Counted from the first letter of the stretch, positions 44,486 through 56,124 are shown. The stretch is DNA of 64,000 nucleotides from Nematopogon swammerdamellus (GCA_946902875.1 OX336345.1:15903395-15967394), one strand, 5' to 3'. The notes: a model not told the origin generated them from the sequence alone. Translations and numbers: made by a program.

Positions 44486-46350
44486 CAACAGTCCACCTCC
44501 TGCCTCCATAATCAGATCCTCGTCACCAAGTGTATTGGTAGAAGTATAGGTCACTCGTCCAAACCAACAAATGAGCCCAAATTCGAAGGGGTTACTAGTA
44601 ACAGTTGAAGAGTTCCACTGTACACCTTCTGACTCCATCATCAGACCCTCGTCACCAAGTGTATCGGTAGAAGTATGGGACACTCGTCCAAACCAACCAA
44701 TTGAGCCCAAACTCGAGGGGGTTACTAGTAACAGTTGAAGAGTTCCACTGTGCACCTCCTGACTCCATCATCAGACCCTCGTCACTAAGTGTATTGGTAG
44801 AAGTATGGGACACTCGTCCAAACAAACCAAATGAGCCCAAACTCGAGGGGTTACTAGTAACGGTTGAAGAGTTCTACTGTACACCTCCTGACTCCATCAT
44901 CAGACCCTCGTCACCAAGTGTATTGATAGAAGTATGGGACACTCGTCCAAACCAACCAAAAGAGCCCAAACTCGAGGGGGTTACTAGTAACGGTTGAAGA
45001 GTTCCACTGTACACCTCCTGACTCCATCATCAGACCCTCGTCACCAAGTGTATTGAGAGAAGTATGGGACACTCGTCCAAACCAACCAAATGAGCCCAAA
45101 CTCGAGGGGGTTACTAGTAACAGTTGAAGAGTTCCCCTGTGCACCTCCTGACTCCATCATCAGACCCTCGTCACCAAGTGAATTTGGTAGAAGTATGAGA
45201 CACTCGTCCAAACCAACCAAATGAGCCCAAACTCGAGGGGGTTACTAGTATCAGTTGAAGAGTTCCACTGTGCACCTCCTGACTCCATCATCAGACCCTC
45301 GTCACCAAGTGTATTTGTAGAAGTATGGGACACTCGTCCAAACAAACCAAATGAGCCCAAACTCGAGGGGGTTACTAGTAATGGTTGAAGAGTTCCACTG
45401 TACACCTCCTGACTCCATCATCAGACCCTCGTCACCAAGTGTATTGGGAGAAGTATGGGACACTCGTCCAAACCAACCAAATGAGCCCAAACTCGAGGGG
45501 GTTACTAGTAACAGTTGAAGAGTTCCACTGTGCACCTCCTGACTCCATCATCAGGCCCTCGTCACCAAGTGTATTGGTAGAAGTATGGGACACTCATCCA
45601 AACAAACCAAATGAGCCCAAACTCGAGGGGGTTACTAGTAACGGTTGAAAAGTTCCACTGTACACCTCCTGACTCCATCATCAGACCCTCGTCACAAAGT
45701 GTATTGGTAGAAGTATGGGACACTCGTCCAAACCAACCATATGAGCCCAAACTCGAAGGGGTTACTAGTAACGGTTGAAGAGTTCCACTGTACACCTCCT
45801 GACTTCATCATCAGACCCTCGTCACCAAGTGTATTGGTAGAAGTATGGGACACTCGTCCAAACAAACCAAATGAGCCCAAACTCGAGGGGGTTACTAGTA
45901 ACGGTTGAAGAGTTCCACTGTACACCTTCTGACTCCATCATCAGACCCTCGTCACCAAGTGTATTGGTAGAAGTATGTGACACTCGTCCAAACCAACCAA
46001 ATGAGCCCAAACTCGAGGGGGTTACTAGTAACGGTTGAAGAGTTCTACTGTACACCTCCTGACTCCATCATCAGACCCTCGTCACCAAGTGTATTGGTAG
46101 AAGTATGGGATACTCGTCCAAACCAAACATATGAGCCCAAACTCGAGGGGGTTACTAGTAACGGTTGAAGAGTTCCACTGTACACCTCCTGACTCCATCA
46201 TCAGACCCTCGTCACCAAGTGTATTGGTAGAAGTATGGGACACTCGTCCAAACCAACCAAATGAGCCCAAACTCGATGGGGTTACTAGTAACGGTTGAAG
46301 AGTTCCACTGTCCACCTCCTGACTCCATCATCAGACCCTCGTTACCAAGT
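44486..46350. repeat. 130-bp tandem satellite, about 14 units
   Basis: Unit holds 'ctccatcatcagaccctcgt', 'ggtagaagtatgggacactc', 'aaccaaccaaatgagcccaa' and the 12-bp palindrome GTTACTAGTAAC. Period 130 bp (one unit 129). The first unit is most diverged and the last breaks off at 'cgttaccaagt'. Since 130 is not a multiple of three, frames of 77 codons end at each unit; they are not genes. Divergence between units is low (a few percent). Confidence 0.95.
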
Positions 46351-46515
46351 TGAAATTATCATAATATTGTATTGTCACGAGAACTCAATGTGTGTGCAAA
46401 GTTTCATAAAAATCGGTTCAGTAGAAGTAGTTGAAAAAGTTGTCGCAAGATTTGAAACAAAGATAGAAACAAACAAATATACGAAGTCAAGCTAAATAAA
46501 ACCGTTTAAAAAAAT
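46351..46515 (+). repeat. Right flank of satellite, common repeat end
   Basis: 'gcaaagtttcataaaaatcg' and 'caaatatacgaagtcaagct' then 'aataaaaccgttta', which also occurs inside the right arm of the palindrome near 44092. Confidence 0.5.
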
Positions 46516-46724
46516 CTTTTGTTTCATACCTGGATGGACAAGTATGTATGTATGTATATTTATTTGTACATAATATTCTATATATTTGGTAATTTATATG
46601 TATGTATGCACACATGTATGACTTGTATTTAACTAGCATGTACTTATATGTATTGTTAATAAGTATTCTTATTATTATTTTATCTTCAATTCTCACGCTC
46701 AACTCTTTTGCTATTACCTACTTA

Positions 46725-46860
46725 CATCCAAAGGTTGACTGTAAGAATACCTATAAGGGATAAGTCCGCCTTTGCGCCTTATGCAAATTTTCTAATGTAC
46801 TTATTTATTGCCTACTGTTGAATGTTTCTTGGATAAATAAAGCATTTTCTGTGTATCTAC
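46725..46860 (+). repeat. Rep-D copy
   Basis: 'ccaaaggttgactgtaagaa', 'ggataagtccgcctttgcgc' and 'ggataaataaagc'. Confidence 0.6.
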
Positions 46861-46918
46861 TATCTATCCACTATTTTCGTTTATATACCGTGGTTTATTT
46901 GTGGTACTTTTGCGCCTT

Positions 46919-47045
46919 ACGCCGCCGGCACGACCGAAGGGAAGCACTGACATGGCACCTAGTTCACCCGCTGTTACGGGCTGACATCACGGATGTTGTA
47001 GGTGATGTAGCCAACCGTGTCAGTTTCCATAAAAAAAAAATAAAA
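46919..47045 (+). mobile_element. SINE-A tail, 5'-truncated
   Basis: 'ggcacgaccgaagggaagca' to 'gtgtcagtttccataaaaaa'. Confidence 0.8.
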
Positions 47046-47620
47046 AAACTTGTTAATTTATTTCACCAAAAACTGGTTCTTTATGTGCGAATTCTCGCTC
47101 TCAAGATGGGCTGCACACACCAGTCCGAAACTTCGGCCAACAAGACCACGATCACTAGCTATCTTAAGAGAAATTTACCCATTAAGGCGGAAATAACACC
47201 TTTTCCAAAATAATACAATTGTTTTGAGACGCTAACTTTGTTAGTTAAAGACCAATGCATAACACAGATTTTTTATAGATTTTTTTATATTTACCAATAG
47301 CTCTAATTTTTTTTTAAAGCTCACCTATTTTCATTTCAATTTTGACCCTTATTCCTGCCTTAATGTCGACTTCTAAGTCCTTTATGGAACAGGACCAAGC
47401 GCCAGCAAATGGAGCCCTAACGAAAGATAACCTACGAGTATCTCGCCCTCGTATATTACGCGCAAGGTGCGATAACAACACTTAGAAATGAGCCGAGTGA
47501 AATATTGTTTGAGGATTGTAGGTGCTACGAGTCTGCAAACGGGAGTAGGTATGACCTGTATGATGTACACCATAGTGGCTGGTCATGAAGCGGTTGTTTT
47601 CTAACTGAAACTTATCCACA
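47046..47620. other. No feature recognised
   Basis: No supported exon; a frame crossing from the SINE (46818-47213) is not coding. Confidence 0.3.
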
Positions 47621-47624
47621 TATT

Positions 47625-47673
47625 TTTTTCGATTTCCGTACCCCGTACGGAACCCTATTACTAAGCCTACAGC

Positions 47674-47704
<31 letters not shown>

Positions 47705-47870
47705 CGTACGTCCGTCCGTCCGATGACTTATATGTAAATATGTGTTATTTTGGTGGACGTGAAAAATTAAGGCGGGTTCCCATACAAGAAAATATGTGTT
47801 TTTCAGCGTTTCTTTTTTGCGGTGAGGAAACCTAGTTGCGCGAGTCCGACTCGCACTTCGCCGGTTTTCC
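47625..47870 (+). mobile_element. Repeat E copy
   Basis: 'ttccgtaccccgtacggaac' hairpin, (CTGT)n at 47677-47705, 'gcgcgagtccgactcgcac' and 'ttcgccggttttcc'. Middle part deleted. Confidence 0.65.
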
Positions 47871-49330
47871 TATACTTACTACACAATCCTACTCCTTAAA
47901 TGCGTAGACAAAATAATGTAGGGAGCATGAATGTTCTTTACACACAAGCAATAAACAATATGAAGTAGGTACATATGTAAGTACATATTTAAAATTTTCT
48001 GTAATTATCGTAATAAATATAGAAAGAAGAATACGTTTATTTTTTCACAATTTGTAATTAGATAATACCGTTTAAGATATTATTATACGAAAATTATATA
48101 TATCAAAACACAATAGACAATAGCGGCGAAAAAGACGATCTAGATGCAGTTTAAAAGGTGCCGAGACTGAAAGTATTTTTGGTCACAGGACAGCGTACTG
48201 ATTTTAATTAAAACTTAACAAAATAATTTGACAATAGTACGAGTATTATTTGAAATTGAGGCAAATGAACGCGAAAATAATAAGAAAAACTGAACATGGC
48301 TAAACCAAATAGGAATACATAAATAATGTAGGCACTTCCTATATAATTAAAAATAAATCAAACTTTTACAAACAATTTTAGTAATTTTTGACTTATTGCA
48401 AAATGTAATTTTTTTCTAGTGAACGTTGACATAAGAACTCATTGTTGGATTTAGAAAAAATTATGCTAAACTAATTGGAGCCTTAGCAATAGTGCCCTGT
48501 AAACTATACTATATTTAAGCATATTTAAAAATTTGGGAAGCCTACAGACAGCTACCTACAACTACTAAAAGTGAGACCGCACTAGGCATCGGAGCGAAGC
48601 ACGACCCGGCAAAAGTTCCATACCCAAGTCCATATTGCAAGTCGCGTCGCGTTAGTCGCGTAGCACCGCGCGCCCGCGAGGTTAGCGCCCGGCGGCGCGG
48701 CGGCGGAGCGGCGCCGCACCATAGCGCCCTCCACACAAGGGGTTGGCCTAAAATGCTTTTAATTCATATCATCCTATTTATGGCCATCCTGGGTCAATAT
48801 TTCCCCATAGCGCGCCGACGCGACGACGCCGCCGCCACCGCCCGCGCCGCCCGCCCCGCGCGCCGCTCCGCTGCACTCTACATCAACCTAATTTACTCTC
48901 TCCCTAAATTATGAAAATGTATAATAAATGTGCGAGCATAAATAAATATCTGAAAATGTTCAATAATTTAGGAATAATTTTATCGCGGGCCACAAATCAA
49001 TCGGTCTGAAGTTTGTGTGAAACTTCCAAAATGTAATTCAAACGTCAGTTAAAACTCACCTGCCTACCCCAAAACCACTTGTCTTTCCGCGCCCTCAATA
49101 AAGCCTAGACCTGCCTTAAGTCCCAAACTTTCGATTTGACAACTAAGTAGTAAGTTTGTGGGAATAATCTAGAGAGATGTGGTCCTACCTAAGCCGGGTG
49201 CCTGGAAGTTATTCAAAGTCGACTTCCAGGCGAAGTGTCCCTTATGCCTCGCAGCTGGAACCCGACAATTAATTACTCGTATAACTAAGTAGGTACGTAA
49301 AGATTGAAGATTAGATAATCAAGAATAATT
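47871..49330. other. No gene; GC-rich island 48590-48870
   Basis: 48645-48720 and 48805-48870 are CGC/GCC-rich around a block 'aaaatgcttttaattcatat' ... 'tatttatggccatcctgggt' holding TTTATGGC and TTAATT cores. It may be regulatory (for example a homeodomain target); inference only. Confidence 0.3.
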
Positions 49331-49336
49331 ATATAA

Positions 49337-49585
49337 AAAAACCGACCAAGTGCGATTCGGAGGTTACCGCCCCACCAAAAAACGTTGAAAAAACACGTTT
49401 CTTGTATGGAGACCCCTTACTTTTTCGCCTTAAATTTTTTTTATTATTTGTTATTTTATCCGCGATACATACATTATACATACATTACATACATACCTTC
49501 TGTGATAATTTCAACCGGCTACCAATTACGGTTCAACAGATACAGCACTCGGAAGGACGGACAGACGGACGAACGGACGATTGAT
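49337..49585 (-). mobile_element. Repeat E copy, inverted
   Basis: 'aaaaccgaccaagtgcgatt' left, 'aattacggttcaacagatac' and a (GGAC)n run right. Confidence 0.6.
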
Positions 49586-50224
49586 CTATAACCTTTTAAC
49601 CGAGCATGAACTATCTATATGATTAATTGAAAATGTAGCAATTTTAAAATGTTCCCACTCCCAAAATCAATAGAAAGTCAATTATTCATTCAGCTCAATC
49701 TATGAGTGAGCAAGTCTAAGTAAACACATTTCATGAATGGAATAATATGTTTATTTAATTAAAACCTTATTTATCTTCTCTACTATTATAAAAGGCAACG
49801 TCTGTCCATCTGTCCGTCTCTAATGGATAATCTGGAAAATGGCTGTCTGCATTTACGGCTACTTTACGATTTCACTAATGTAATTTTTAATATTTCGATA
49901 TTGTTATAGAATATTTATATATTTTTAAGTACCTACTTAAACAGAGAAGTCGACACGAAACACGACTTTTCTACGACATTTCAGGAGCAGACAATTCTTC
50001 AAATTAATAAGTACACAACATTTTGCATATTCTAACTAAAACAATAATGTTGACTTTAAATATCTAACTATCAAACCAAAGCTCTCGCATACTAACAAAT
50101 ACTAAAAATACTAAAACAAACAAGAAAATAGAGTTAAGGTCTATTTATTTTTAATTTTGACAAATAAAATTACATTTATTTATTTATTATTTTTATTTGT
50201 CATATTTATTTACATATTACTTTT
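49586..50224. other. Helitron-H 5' end at about 49777-49850, rest unassigned
   Basis: 'tactattataaaaggcaacg' and 'tgtccatctgtccgtctc'. The remainder is AT-rich. Confidence 0.4.
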
Positions 50225-50226
50225 TA

Positions 50227-51345
50227 TTTCCATCTTCGTTACCATCGATGGCTCGAAATCGGACGACTTTCCAAATTAACGCTGGTGTTCCGCAGGGCTC
50301 TGTGCTGTCGCCTACGCTTTTCTTAATCTTTATAAATGATATACTGTCCTTGGGCATGATACACAGCTATGCAGACGACAGCACGGAGCACGAGGGCTAT
50401 GTTAAGGACTGGAAGAGTAGAGATTCGCGGCACAGGAAGGCTCAACGCTCAGTTGTTGATAAAGTCGATAACGTTCTCGGAAAAGTAGCTATATGGGGCC
50501 AGGAGAACTTTGTCGCCTTCAACGATAGCAATACTCAGTGCTGCGCATTATCTGCTAAGGTCTATCCCTTTCCTTTCCAAACTAGTTTCCAAGGCAGTGT
50601 CGTACCTGTCTCGGAACACCTGGACCTCCTGGGCACCACTATTTCCAAAGACGTGGGTTTCCGGCAACTAATCGAGTCTAAGGCCAAAACTGCATCCAGA
50701 AAATTGGGAATACTTTTCCGTAATCGGCGCTTCTTCTCACCGGCACAACTATTCCTGTTGTACAAAACACAGATTAGGCCGATTATGGAGTACTGCAGTC
50801 ACATCTGGGAGGGTAGTCCCCATTATCTGCTAGCATCCTTGTACTCGATACTGCGCCCAGCCATCCGTCTTGTTGGTGACCCGAAACTTACAGATGGTCT
50901 GGAGTCCCTGAGTCACAGACGATTTGTGGGTTCGCTTAGTCTGTTTTACAGATAATATCACGGACGCTGCTCTGCGGGACTAGCATCCCTTATTCCCTGC
51001 CACCCGTCCTATCTCCGCATGACTCGTCGCAGAGAGACTCAGCACCCTTTTGTTGTTGACATTGGGCTTTTGAGAACGCATCGGTTCTCTAAATCGTTTC
51101 TTTGTCGCAACGCTAGTGTGTGGAACTGTCTTCCGGCGAGTATATTTCCTGAATCCTTTAACCTGAGTGTCTTCAAGCGTCGTATTAACGGGCTAGACAG
51201 CCTAGCAACAGTCCGCAAATCTGCTGGCATGGCACCTAACTGAGCGTGGTTTCGCGAGGAGAGGTGATTTTGGCTCTGTCGACAGCACCATTGGTCCCTC
51301 GGCACAGCCACCCATGCTGGTTTACATAAAAAAATATATATATTC
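50227..51345 (+). pseudogene. CR1-like non-LTR retrotransposon, C-terminal half of reverse transcriptase and 3' UTR
   Basis: The coding relic begins at MARNRTTFQINAGVPQGSVL, RT motif B (PQGSVLSP), and continues with the catalytic 'HSYADDST' (motif C), 'LDLLGTTISKD' and thumb motifs 'YKTQIRPIMEYCSHIWEG' and 'SLSHRRFVGSLSLFYR'. The palm part with motif A and the endonuclease are missing, a 5' truncation. A stop at 50953-50955 (TAA) interrupts the frame; homology continues in the same frame as YHGRCSAGLASLIP to NASVWNCLPASIFP and FNLSVFKRRINGLD, ending at a stop at 51241. The 3' UTR of about 100 bp ends 'ggcacagccacccatgctgg' + 'tttacataaaaaaa'. A second, shorter copy lies at 19.48 kb. As it stands it cannot encode an active enzyme. 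Confidence 0.85.
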
Positions 51346-51585
51346 GCATCATCGCGAAACTCCATAGATCTGAGAAGTGAACGAAAACTTCGCGCGGAGA
51401 AAGTACGAACACGCCACGTAACCCCTGTGCTGACGCATCTCTTCTCGTAGATAATACATATTATTATGTAGGAAGACGATGTGGGTATAAAAACATTATA
51501 TTCATTTACTTAGTTCTATGAAAAATACCGCGATAGATATCATGTCACCTACATTTAGGTGTTAAATATATTTGACATGGTTGAA
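51346..51585. other. No feature recognised
   Basis: Short unassigned linker after the LINE A-tail. Confidence 0.3.
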
Positions 51586-51587
51586 TT

Positions 51588-51690
51588 TCTACACCCGGGA
51601 TGTCGGCCGTCACACCTTGGGCAACTAGGTGCCAAAGCAGTGCTTCCCCTTGGTCGTGCTGGGTACACGGAACTGAAGCACAGACTGAAG
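51588..51690 (-). mobile_element. SINE-A tail/central fragment
   Basis: 'cacaccttgggcaactaggt', 'gccaaagcagtgcttcccct' and 'gctgggtacacggaactga' are degenerate SINE-A. Confidence 0.5.
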
Positions 51691-53865
51691 GGAAAGCACG
51701 ATAGTAGTAACCACATTAGAAAACATAATATCCAACCCATTAGCGTAGTTCAGAATAATTTTCTCCTAATCACGAAAATGGCCCGAGCGGAGTTACCGCC
51801 AAAAGCTAGTAAACTAATAAACTCTCTTTCCTTTGGCTTCGGCGCAGTTCGCAAGGACCGGGTTTGTTTGCCCACGCAACTCGGAAACGACTCTTCCGGG
51901 CCGACGGAGACAAACAAAATTCGACTCTAATGCGGAAATAATATAGATTTATTTACCGCAAGTTCGATGCCCAAGAGGGATCGCGGTGTGACGCAACCTT
52001 CCTGCTATTTTATGTTTGGTCAAGAAAAATATTTTGCCCCAAATCATACGGAACAAATTGGATTAACTTCTGAATAGACTGAAGTGGTATCTATTTGTTG
52101 TCGAAAATTCAGAATAGACGTGCAGATTTTTATAGTAAGCTAATAGAATATTAAAATAGCATCTCACTCATGGGTTTTTATTAAATTCAAAAATTTTTAC
52201 TAATAAAATATATTGGTAAATGCTTTAATTAGGTCTATGACTACATTATGTCGTCATTTTAAAAATTTCTGTTTTATATTTGCTACAATTTCAAACAATA
52301 CATTTAGGTATTTAAATTAGGGAGATAATTAAACTAAAAGGCAAGTAAAATATAATTAAAGTTTAATTATGTTAATTTAGTTTAATTTATTTTATTTTAA
52401 TTGCTAAAGCATATTTTCTGTTCTGTTTGTATTATATTAAACTAATAAAATTATCATTGGTCGTTTTAGTTTTTATTTATTTTTAGGGCTTTCAACAATA
52501 ATGTGTTGATATCAGCTCCGTAGTACTCATCTTCTCTATCCCTTAGGGCACAGAGTCCCTAAGGGATAGAGAACGGTCAATGAAATTCAACACAATTACT
52601 AAATCCCTCTCACTTGGGCTCGCCAACTGTTTGCTTATTTACAACAAAAAATCGCTAAAAAATATATCAGAATTAAATAAGAAGATTTTGCATAAAAAGT
52701 AATGACACTAACAAACAACCACAAATACAATTTTAGCTCAGTGGTAACCTGATGTTCCCCTGAGTAACTCCAACACAGTAATTGTAGAGTGAACTCAAAT
52801 GGTTCCCATTGACATCGCTCGTGGCTCCGTGTCAAGCGACAGTACATTAGCTTCGAATCGCTACCAAAGCGATCTAACTGGGTGAGGAAAATTAGGTTAT
52901 CTGTTGAATCCCTGTCACTGCATTAAGCGCTCAACTGGAAGGTCGTATTTAGGGCCGTAACCTTTAGTTCCACCGGGATTCCTCTGACTAATCGATCACT
53001 AACATACCTACTTAATCGTCGTTAGACATATGTGTACGTAAACTACGCAAGTGTGTTTAGTTAGGACGTGGATAACGTTTATACACGGTATTACAACATT
53101 TATCTCAATATATGTAGGTATATAATTTTCCCCCACTCACCTAGGTACCAGTTATTGCACTACATATACAGTATAATATATACCCCAAAGGTATATTGGC
53201 AGAAAATGCCTTGAGTCATTATGTGTGGCCTTTTTTTCCATGTTTTTATTTGAGTGAAATAAACAATACACTATCACACAATAGTTTTTTTTTTCTTTGG
53301 AGTTTTTTTTTTATTTCACCGAAACCTCGTAGCTGAAAACTGATTCCTTGTAAAATTGAACAATGTAGGTATGTAACTTTTTAAAATGTGAAAATGTTTT
53401 TTTTTTGGCTCTTGTGAAAGCACCCAGTTAAATCGCTTTGCTCTTATGAAAGTGAAATAAGTGTCTCAAAATAAAAAAAAATATTGCAAAAGTTGCTGAT
53501 TTTCAGGTTTAAAAACATCCCTTTCCGATACTACCACCTGTATCTACGCTTGAATATATTTTCATACGCGTGCATATATTAACGTATGGTTGCGTGATTG
53601 AGCACCAGGTTGGAGTATCTGTCACAGACAATTTAACCCCCGACGATGTGCTAGTCAGGCTAATAGGCGGAGTAAAGTTTTCTAAGTAAGGGTTTATTCG
53701 CAATTTGCAGAAGTATGAAAATTGTAAAAACAGTTTTGTGTGATATTCCTCTACTCTACCTGCATACCAATTTGTGGCGTCTCTCTATTTTTACGCAATC
53801 TGCGTGCGAGTCGAGGAACACCTTGATTGGCATCTGGTGGCCTCGATACAAGTGATCCGCTCGGA
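51691..53865. other. Long gene-free stretch with a hairpin and a Rep-G relic
   Basis: A perfect 17-bp hairpin at 52532-52573 (arms 'ttctctatcccttaggg' and complement, loop cacagagt). 53570-53695 is diverged Rep-G on the minus strand ('gtcacagacaatttaacccc'). 52740-52990 is single-copy-looking. No exon supported. Confidence 0.4.
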
Positions 53866-53868
53866 CAC

Positions 53869-54397
53869 ATTCTTATCTATCTGTACTGTATACATATACA
53901 GATGTCCCCGGACTGGTGTAGTTCCTTGAAGGAGGCTATTCTACAACTGGTAACAAAAGCACTGGTGAAAGAATTTTTTAAACATGTGCTTTCATTAAAA
54001 TTTTAGGATTTCCTATCAAACTAAATGCGTACGACAATGTGTGGGTGCTTTTAGCGGCGTGGCGGGGCGCGGGCGGTACGCGAGCGGAGCAGCCGGAGGC
54101 GGCGGCGGCGTGGCGGGGCGCGGGCGGTACGCGGGTGGGGCGGTCTATCTTTTTGCGTTCACTCGCGTCGCGTCCGTCCGTATTCCCGCTGCCCGCTGCC
54201 CCGCGCCCCGCGCGCACCCCATTAGAGCATTACAACATTACACTACATTAATAACTTAAAAAATTAATATCTCCGCAACGGGCATACCTAGAACCCTACT
54301 TCTTTTACTAATTGTGTTTGTTACAAAGCGTATAATAGCCTCCTTAAAGGTAATACACCAGTCCGGGGACAGCCTGTATATGTATCCACATAGATAA
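53869..54397. mobile_element. Foldback/TIR element with GC-rich core
   Basis: Left arm 'attcttatctatctgtactg' ... 'gatgtccccggactggtgta' ... 'aaggaggctattct' pairs with right arm 'ataatagcctccttaaaggt' ... 'caccagtccggggacagcct' ... 'acatagataagaat'. The core 54050-54230 is GC-rich and contains a duplicated ~35-bp segment ('gcgtggcggggcgcgggcgg' at 54056 and 54108). Confidence 0.75.
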
Positions 54398-54427
54398 GAA
54401 TACGGAAGGACTGACGAGTCCTGCGAT

Positions 54428-54561
54428 CAGCAGGTCTATTCTTGTAAATTCTGACAGCGGAATCAGCGCTGTTGTGGCGCTGAGACCCACTTACTAAAGT
54501 GGCTCTCAGCGCCACATCAGCGCTGAGTCCGCTGTCAGAATTTACAAGAATAGACCTGCTG
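54428..54561. mobile_element. Foldback, 65-bp arms, immediately next to the previous one
   Basis: Arms 54428-54493 and 54497-54561 ('cagcaggtctattcttgtaa', 'attctgacagcgg' and complements) with a minimal loop and a few mismatches. Confidence 0.8.
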
Positions 54562-54689
54562 GTCCACATGTTGGGACTATATCGCCTATCCCGGAGGATC
54601 TATCTGTAAAAAAAAACATGATTAGTGGGCGCAAAGTGACATGGTATATATTAATATTAATTTTATTGAACCCGGAGACATCATTCAGG

Positions 54690-54762
54690 TTTCGGTGAGT
54701 TTTGGCTACATATTCTACACCCGTGATGTCAGCCCAGAACGCTTCCTGTCCTCGAAATTTTT
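54690..54762 (-). mobile_element. Diverged SINE-A-like tail
   Basis: 'ttttggctacatattctaca' and 'cccgtgatgtcagcccagaa' parallel the SINE-A tail but with a different end, so it may be a related family or its LINE partner. Confidence 0.4.
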
Positions 54763-55790
54763 GTGATCCAAAACCGAAGACTCCTATGTTCAGAGTTAGA
54801 AAATATTATGTATATTTAGTCTATCTTTACTATTTATGTATATCTGGTATATAGGTTAATAATATTTACATATTAGTGATATGAGTAAACCTCGCTAGGG
54901 AAGACGCCCTCATAATTAAGTTTGTATGATTCGTTTATTTGACGTGATTTTAAGCGATTCCCTACGAGATCCCAGCGGATTCCGACTATTCGTATAACCT
55001 GCTACTGCCGATGGATCCGAGGATTGATGATTGATATACTCAAGACTATGACGAATTTGAATATTCGGTGAGAGGTTACACATCATAGATCGGCGAGGAG
55101 TACCTACCTATCGTCCCCACAAGCTACTTAAAACTAACCCCTAAACGTATTTTGCCTATACTTCCATATAATTTATTTCATAAATAACAAAAAAGTAATA
55201 CTAATAACTAAAGAAATAAACCTACCTAACAAACATTAAAACAACTATCAAAAGGGGCATTTTCAAATGTTCCTAGAACACTTGCTGCATTACCCCGCTG
55301 GATGGCGAGGCTTACCCTTTGAATGAAGTAGGCCCTTGATTGCGGGACGCCAGTTGCGTCCACCAGCAAACTAAACTAAAAATAGATAACCTCTAATGTC
55401 GTCGAATCAAAAGGTCCCCCTCCCCGATACCCAATTTCCCTCCTTCTGTCTTCACCACCAAGGGCAAATGCTTAAAATACACGAAGCCAAACATTTACCA
55501 CACATACCTGTTCTTTGGGTGGGTGCAATCTCCATATTAAATGCAGTCCCAGCAGATAATATGCCTTTGTCGCGGTCTCGGTCGCGGTCGCTTTGACACT
55601 AAGTTGCTAAACTTGTCTCCAGCTCACGAAACAAAGAACCATACGACCCGACACTTCAGAATCCAACCGAGTAGCCAGTTTAGAGTACTACGTGTACATA
55701 TTGTATTACGCTTTGTTTTGTATACTGTACGTCCTCTGTCATAATATGTAGTTCTTTACACCACTCACCTAGCATACTTCATAAGAAACT
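54763..55790. other. No supported gene
   Basis: 'ttaccccgctggatggcgag' at about 55291 matches the repeat near 10.37 kb. A 66-codon frame at 55396-55596 is unsupported. Confidence 0.3.
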
Positions 55791-55796
55791 GTCTGA

Positions 55797-56078
55797 GCAA
55801 TTGCCGGACTGAACCGGTGTAAAACTGTAGGTCCCTTCCCTTGCCCCTTACTAGGTGGTAGGCTCTGATTGTAGCCGACTGGGTTGGTACCACCATACTG
55901 GATGTAAGATGGCCGCATAGCAGCCTCGGTGGCGTTCTCCTCTAGTCCAGTATAGCCAGCAATCCAGGGAAGTCTCCGGTAGGGCACCTACCTTCTCGGA
56001 GGTGATATTGGCTGGTCGGAGCATGCGTTTTGGCCCCTCCGACTCAGCCACCCATACCGGATTACATAAAAAAAAACA
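55797..56078 (+). mobile_element. SINE-B copy, head missing
   Basis: Starts 'actgaaccggtgtaaaactg', full central domain, 'atggccgcatagcagcctcg', tail 'ggaggtgatattggctggtc' to 'cagccacccataccggatta' + 'cataaaaaaaa'. The best-preserved SINE-B tail. Confidence 0.8.
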
Positions 56079-56124
56079 ATTATCATACCCCAAGGTATTT
56101 ATATAAATAAATATATATAAAAAT

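Noticed and set aside
44444..46315. Series of ~77-codon open frames on both strands
   Set aside because: They are the same 130-bp satellite unit read in successive frames; the period is not a multiple of three and there is no start or splice context.
51039..51365. 108-codon minus-strand gene
   Set aside because: Antisense shadow of the LINE C-terminus and 3' UTR.
52532..52573. Rho-independent terminator-like hairpin
   Set aside because: A perfect 17-bp hairpin, but terminators of this kind do not apply in an insect nuclear genome; recorded only as a hairpin.
54411..54445. Hammerhead-ribozyme-like 'ctgacgagtcctgcgatcag'
   Set aside because: The CTGACGAG core and a stem-loop (cctgc/gcagg) are there, but the required GAAA after stem II is absent; the sequence is explained by the adjacent foldback.
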